A stretch of DNA of 64,000 nucleotides, from positions 1-64,000 of the forward strand of contig DATCKU010000086.1 of the NCBI GenBank assembly GCA_036564245.1, given 5' to 3'. Numbering within the stretch: the first letter of the stretch is position 1; every line of letters begins with the position of its first letter. The translations under genes and the position numbers were made by a program. The notes beneath the pieces are model-generated. The model did not search any database, had not been told where the DNA came from, and saw only the letters and a program-made list of their open reading frames with translations. This stretch comes from Thermasporomyces sp036564245 (GTDB lineage Bacteria; Actinomycetota; Actinomycetes; Propionibacteriales; Actinopolymorphaceae). This document shows, piece by piece, positions 60,696 through 64,000 of this stretch.

Positions 60696-63092
60696 CTAGT
60701 CGTTGTTGCGGTCGTCCGGCGGGAGTGGCGGCAGCGGGATCTCGGGATCCCTGGGCCGCCGTGGGCGTGGGTCGCGAGGTCGCTCCGGTCTCTCTCCGTT
60801 GGAGAGGTAGACGATGACCGTCGAACCGGCACCCGCCTCGGTCTCGGCCTCAGGCGTTTGTCGCGCGACAGTCCCCTCCGGCTGGTCGGACGGAACCTCG
60901 CCACCCAGCGCCATGGAGAATCCGTGGTCCTCGAGCACGGCCCTGGCGTCGTCCTCGGTCATGCCGATCACCCTCGGCACGGTCGTCGGGATGCCCTCGA
61001 GCATCTCCGGTTCCGGCTCCACGAAGTCCGGGCTCGGCTTGCCCTTGAGCGCGCCGCGCATGGCCGCGAGCCACATCGGACCGGCGAGCGTGCCACCCCA
61101 GACCTCGTCGCCGTTGACGACCCGACCACCGATCTTCCGGCCGAGGAGCGACTCCTGAGGCGCCTCGGCGTCGGTCACGACCGCTGCCGTTGCCAGGTTG
61201 GTGGTGTAGCCCGCGAACCACACCGCGATCCGGCTGTTGGTCGTACCCGTCTTGCCGGCAACCTGCCGGCCCTCGTCCTTCATGCTCATCCGCTGGCCGG
61301 TGCGGCCCGGGTCCGGACCATCGACGACCTGGCGCAACGTGTAGTTCACCGCGTCGGCGACCTTGCGCGGGAGCACCTGCCTGCACTTGGGCGTGCTGAG
61401 CTTGATCGGCTTACCGTTGCGGTCGACCACCTTGAGGATCGGGGTAGCAGGGCAGTGCTTGCCACGGGCCGCGAACGTCGCGTAGGCCTCGGCCATGCCC
61501 AACGGCGCGACCTCGTTGACGCCGAGGGTGAACGACTTGACCTGCTGGAGCGGCTTGCCGTCAGCCCGGCCCGCGCCCAGCTTGGTCGCGATTCGCGCCG
61601 GCTCGCAGATCCCGGTCTTGGTTTGGAGGTTTGCGTAGAACGTGTTGACCGACCGGACCGTGCCGCTGATCAACGTGCTGGTCGCGTCTGCGTTCGTGGA
61701 GTTGCTGACGTCCCAGGGAACTCCGTACGTGCTGGGCTTGCCGCCCGGGCAGGTACGTACAGCCTCCCTCACCGTCATGCTCTTTGGTGAGGGGAAGCGA
61801 GCCGACAGCGGGATGCCCTGCCGGATCGCCGCGGCGAGCACGAAGACCTTGTACGTCGAACCCGCTTGGTAGCCGTTCGTACCGCCGTACTTCAGCGGCG
61901 TGTTGAGGTTGACGAACGTGCGGCCTGGGCCCTTGCCGTACTTCCGCGACTGTGCGAGCGCCTTCACGTGACCCGTGCCGGGCTCGACCATCGAGATCGC
62001 CCCGATCACGTCGTCGGTGGGGTGGACGTTGGCCTGGACCGCCTTGTCGGCGGCGTGCTGAGCCTGCCTGTCGATCGTGGTCGTGATGGTCAGCCCGCCG
62101 GTCCGAAGCAGCCGCTCCCGCTCCTGGCGCGTCTTACCGAGCGCCGGATCGTGGAGGAGGTACTCCTCGGCGTACTGGCAGAAGAAGGGGTACTTGGAGT
62201 AGTAGCAGCCTTGTGCCGTCTCCTTGATCCGCAGGCCGAGGCCCATCTTCATGGTCTTGTCGGCCTGCTCCTGGGAGATGTATCCGTCGTGGGCCATCCG
62301 GGAAAGGACGAGGTTGCGCCGCGCGATGACCGCCTCCGGGTTGTCCTCGAGCGCGTTGGCCAGGCTCTCGGGGGAGCGGATCATCCCGGCCAGCATGGCC
62401 GCCTGCCGCAACGTGAGCTTGTCAGCGGTCGTGTCGAAGTAGTGCCGCGCGGCCGACTGGATGCCGTACGCGCCATCGCCGAAGTAGACGATGTTGAGGT
62501 AGCGCTCCAGGATCTCGTCTTTGGTGAGCTTTTTCTCAAGTTCGACCGCGTACCGGAGCTCCTGCAGCTTTCTGCCGTACGAGTCCTCGATGACCTTCTG
62601 GCGTTCCTCCTCGGTCTTGGCGCTTTCGAACTGCACGAGCTTGACGTACTGCTGGGTGATGCTCGATCCGCCCTGCGAGACCTCGCCGCCCTGCTGGTTG
62701 CGGATGAACGCGCGGAGCGTGCCCTGCGCGTCCATCGGGCCGTGCTGGTAGAAGCGCGAGTCCTCGATGGCGAGCACTGCCCGCTGCATCACGGGCGCCA
62801 CCTTGTCGAGGCTGACCTCGACGCGGTTCTGGTCGTAGAAGCGTGCGATCACGGTGCCGTCGGCCGCGCGCATGACGCTGCGTACCGGCAGCGGCGGCTC
62901 CTCGAGCTTGCTCGGCATCCGCTCGAAGGCGTCGGTCGCGGACTGCGCGGTGAGCCCGATGATGCCGGCGAAGGGAATCACCAGGCCGGCCATGAGCGCT
63001 CCGGTCATGGCGCTGATCACGACGAACAACACCACGTTCGTCACGAATCCGTGCTGTCGCGACGTCCGGGACTTCACGCGGATAGAGCTCAT
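60696..63092 (-). CDS. ponA2: Class A penicillin-binding protein with PASTA domain (PonA2-like)
   Basis: 798 residues from ATG 63092. One membrane helix (about 18-40) anchors it. The glycosyltransferase domain has EDSRFYQHGPMDAQGTLRAF and GGSSITQQYVK. The transpeptidase domain has the nucleophile in AGSTYKVF, the SVN triad in TVRSVNTFY and KTGTT in AGKTGTTNSR. A single PASTA domain (VIGMTEDDARAVLEDHGF) and a Pro/Arg/Asp tail end it. It polymerises and crosslinks peptidoglycan. TAGGCT (63106-63101) ends 8 bases before the start. It is divergent from whiB4, as in mycobacteria. Confidence 0.95.
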   Translation of the reverse strand: MSSIRVKSRTSRQHGFVTNVVLFVVISAMTGALMAGLVIPFAGIIGLTAQSATDAFERMPSKLEEPPLPVRSVMRAADGTVIARFYDQNRVEVSLDKVAPVMQRAVLAIEDSRFYQHGPMDAQGTLRAFIRNQQGGEVSQGGSSITQQYVKLVQFESAKTEEERQKVIEDSYGRKLQELRYAVELEKKLTKDEILERYLNIVYFGDGAYGIQSAARHYFDTTADKLTLRQAAMLAGMIRSPESLANALEDNPEAVIARRNLVLSRMAHDGYISQEQADKTMKMGLGLRIKETAQGCYYSKYPFFCQYAEEYLLHDPALGKTRQERERLLRTGGLTITTTIDRQAQHAADKAVQANVHPTDDVIGAISMVEPGTGHVKALAQSRKYGKGPGRTFVNLNTPLKYGGTNGYQAGSTYKVFVLAAAIRQGIPLSARFPSPKSMTVREAVRTCPGGKPSTYGVPWDVSNSTNADATSTLISGTVRSVNTFYANLQTKTGICEPARIATKLGAGRADGKPLQQVKSFTLGVNEVAPLGMAEAYATFAARGKHCPATPILKVVDRNGKPIKLSTPKCRQVLPRKVADAVNYTLRQVVDGPDPGRTGQRMSMKDEGRQVAGKTGTTNSRIAVWFAGYTTNLATAAVVTDAEAPQESLLGRKIGGRVVNGDEVWGGTLAGPMWLAAMRGALKGKPSPDFVEPEPEMLEGIPTTVPRVIGMTEDDARAVLEDHGFSMALGGEVPSDQPEGTVARQTPEAETEAGAGSTVIVYLSNGERPERPRDPRPRRPRDPEIPLPPLPPDDRNND

Positions 63093-63263
63093 ACTTCGCA
63101 AGCCTACGGTGCCGGCGACACGTCTGCCGGCGAAGTTCCGGCTCTTGCGGAAACTTTTGATGCGGTCGTCATCCCCGCTCTGACCACGCATTTTGGCGTT
63201 CGGCGGGCATCAGAGTCGGCAAATCAGGCCATTGGGGACTGTCGCATCGAGGCCTTCTGGCCT

Positions 63264-63341
63264 TACGGTTCCTCCAGAGACGTTGGGGGAACGTCTCTGA
63301 TCGGTCACCGAGCGTGACCGAAGCAAGGGGAGGGACATCAC
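63264..63341 (+). promoter_or_regulatory. whiB4 promoter and double-hairpin leader
   Basis: TACGGT (63264-63269) could be the -10 box. CAGAGACGTT (63275-63284) pairs with AACGTCTCTG (63290-63299), and TCGGTCAC (63301-63308) with GTGACCGA (63314-63321). Two perfect back-to-back hairpins therefore precede the AGGGGAGGGA ribosome site. They could be leader structures or protein-binding palindromes. Confidence 0.65.
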
Positions 63342-63665
63342 ATGACATGGACCAGCGACTGGGTTCGACTCGCCGCCTGCCGTGGAACCGATGAGCCCGA
63401 CAAGCTGTTCGTCCAAGGTGCTGCTCAGCACGATGTCAAGACGATCTGCATGGGCTGCCCCGTTCGCACGGAGTGTCTTGCCGAGGCACTCGACCACCGC
63501 ATCGAGTGGGGCGTCTGGGGCGGGATGACCGAACGCGAGCGCCGGGCGATCCTGCGGCGGCGGCCGACCGTCACGTCATGGCGGCATCTGCTCGAGACGG
63601 CTCGCGCGGAGTACGAGCGAGCCTGTGCTCGAGAGGGCAAGCAGAACGTCCGTGCCGCCGGATGA
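63342..63665 (+). CDS. whiB4: WhiB4-type iron-sulfur regulator
   Basis: 107 residues. Four cysteines C13, C36, C39 and C45 (CRGTD, ICMGC, TEC) hold the [4Fe-4S] cluster, followed by the GVWGG turn at 57-61 and a basic C-terminal helix. KLFVQGAAQHDVKTICMGCP and the gene order next to PonA2 and an ArsA-like ATPase match mycobacterial WhiB4, a redox-sensing DNA-binding protein. AGGGGAGGGA sits 6 bases before ATG 63342. Confidence 0.9.
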   Translation: MTWTSDWVRLAACRGTDEPDKLFVQGAAQHDVKTICMGCPVRTECLAEALDHRIEWGVWGGMTERERRAILRRRPTVTSWRHLLETARAEYERACAREGKQNVRAAG

Positions 63666-63701
63666 CCCTCCATCCTGCTGCGTTGAGCCATCCAGGGGTG
63701 T

Positions 63702-63743
63702 TGTGACCCGTCTGGGGTCTTTAGCTGCCGTGGACGGGTCACA
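63702..63743. terminator. Convergent terminator hairpin
   Basis: TGTGACCCGTC (63702-63712) and GACGGGTCACA (63733-63743) form a perfect 11-bp stem with a 20-base loop. It lies between whiB4 and the convergent ATPase gene, so it can end both transcripts. Confidence 0.75.
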
Positions 63744-63771
63744 CGAGCCCTCCGCGCCTGGTCATGTGCGG

Positions 63772-64000
63772 CTAGGGCTTGCCGAGGTGGGCGCCGATCC
63801 GGCGTAGACCATCCAGGTCGTGCACATCGGTCGGCAGGGCCGGGACACCGGTCACCGGAACGCCTGGATGCGCCGAGCCGAACCGTTCGGCCAGGCGTCG
63901 TTCCCGCGTGGCGAGCAGCATCCGCTCGCCGTGGAGCTGGAGGATGCCGGCTGCCGTCTGGTGCGTACCGGTCTCGGCAAGCTCTTCGGCGGCTGACAGG
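63772..64000 (-). CDS. C-terminus of ArsA-like anion-transporting ATPase (partial)
   Basis: About 75 codons to the stop at 63774-63772. The peptide includes ERMLLATRERRLAERFG and ALPTDVHDLDGLRRIGAHLG, typical of the second ArsA/GET3-like ATPase that lies beside whiB4 in actinomycetes (two such genes in M. tuberculosis). The ATP-binding part is outside the window. It is convergent with whiB4. Confidence 0.75.
   Translation of the reverse strand, partial: LSAAEELAETGTHQTAAGILQLHGERMLLATRERRLAERFGSAHPGVPVTGVPALPTDVHDLDGLRRIGAHLGKP

Noticed and set aside
61866..63317. 483-codon frame opposite ponA2
   Set aside because: Same kind of shadow; no domain, and the PBP motifs on the other strand are complete.

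Overview
The window is high-GC DNA from an actinomycete. The evidence is a WhiB4 / PonA2-type penicillin-binding protein / metallophosphoesterase cluster, a tRNA-Ser - SRP RNA - dnaX - ybaB - recR neighbourhood, a lysC-asd operon, an F420-type nitroreductase, a decaprenyl-phosphoarabinose gene set, and many GTG starts sitting 6-9 bases after a TANNNT box. A Propionibacteriales-like lineage is my guess; nothing here fixes the genus. The fused alpha-beta glycyl-tRNA synthetase may help place it.

Layout. 0-8.6 kb: a PrsW-family membrane protease, an orphan ParA ATPase, a Pro/Ser-tailed lytic transglycosylase, an ArsR-glyoxalase pair, a nucleotidyltransferase, a methyltransferase and a secreted TAP-like hydrolase. 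8.6-13.0 kb: a decaying accessory stretch with a frameshifted methyltransferase, a truncated FG-GAP protein, a lone GAF domain, an intact lactonase-like enzyme, and wrecks of a histidine phosphatase and an APH-family kinase. 13.1-20.1 kb: tRNA-Ser(GGA), SRP RNA, dnaX, then an MFS gene and a secreted protein splitting dnaX from ybaB-recR-DUF5063. 20.2-25.2 kb: a ring-cleaving dioxygenase, an ECF42-type sigma operon and an unrecognised Tat protein. 25.2-29.4 kb: dprE2-dprE1-ubiA with a methyltransferase downstream. 29.6-38.7 kb: methyltransferase, lysC-asd, DUF418 membrane protein, nitroreductase, fused glyQS. 38.8-49.9 kb: a frameshifted kinase fusion, a beta-propeller, a Tat lipoprotein serpin, a serine hydrolase, a CmtR-CDF metal-resistance operon (last gene frameshifted), a DUF6528 protein and a PhoD phosphatase. 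50.1-58.1 kb: Nei/Fpg glycosylase, a divergent oxidoreductase/MarR pair, acetyltransferases, two START-type proteins (one with its ArsR), Nudix, two very small genes and tRNA-Pro(CGG). 58.3-64.0 kb: metallophosphoesterase, YqeY, PonA2-like PBP, WhiB4 and the end of an ArsA-like ATPase.

How genes work together. lysC (with an internal start for the beta subunit) and asd carry out the first two steps of the aspartate pathway. ubiA, dprE1 and dprE2 together build decaprenyl-phosphoarabinose. The CmtR-like sensor sits at the head of two CDF exporters in a one-base-overlap operon. Two ArsR genes each carry a perfect palindrome on their own promoter or start codon.

The most unusual thing I found is a dispersed extragenic element. 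Seven copies of a 49-base unit (AATGACCA at one end, GGCAC at the other, variable hairpin arms between), plus two copies of a related form, lie at or just after gene 3' ends, all in the sense orientation. I do not recognise it as a described family. At least eight single-base frameshifts are also present; they may be real decay or indel errors in the assembly.
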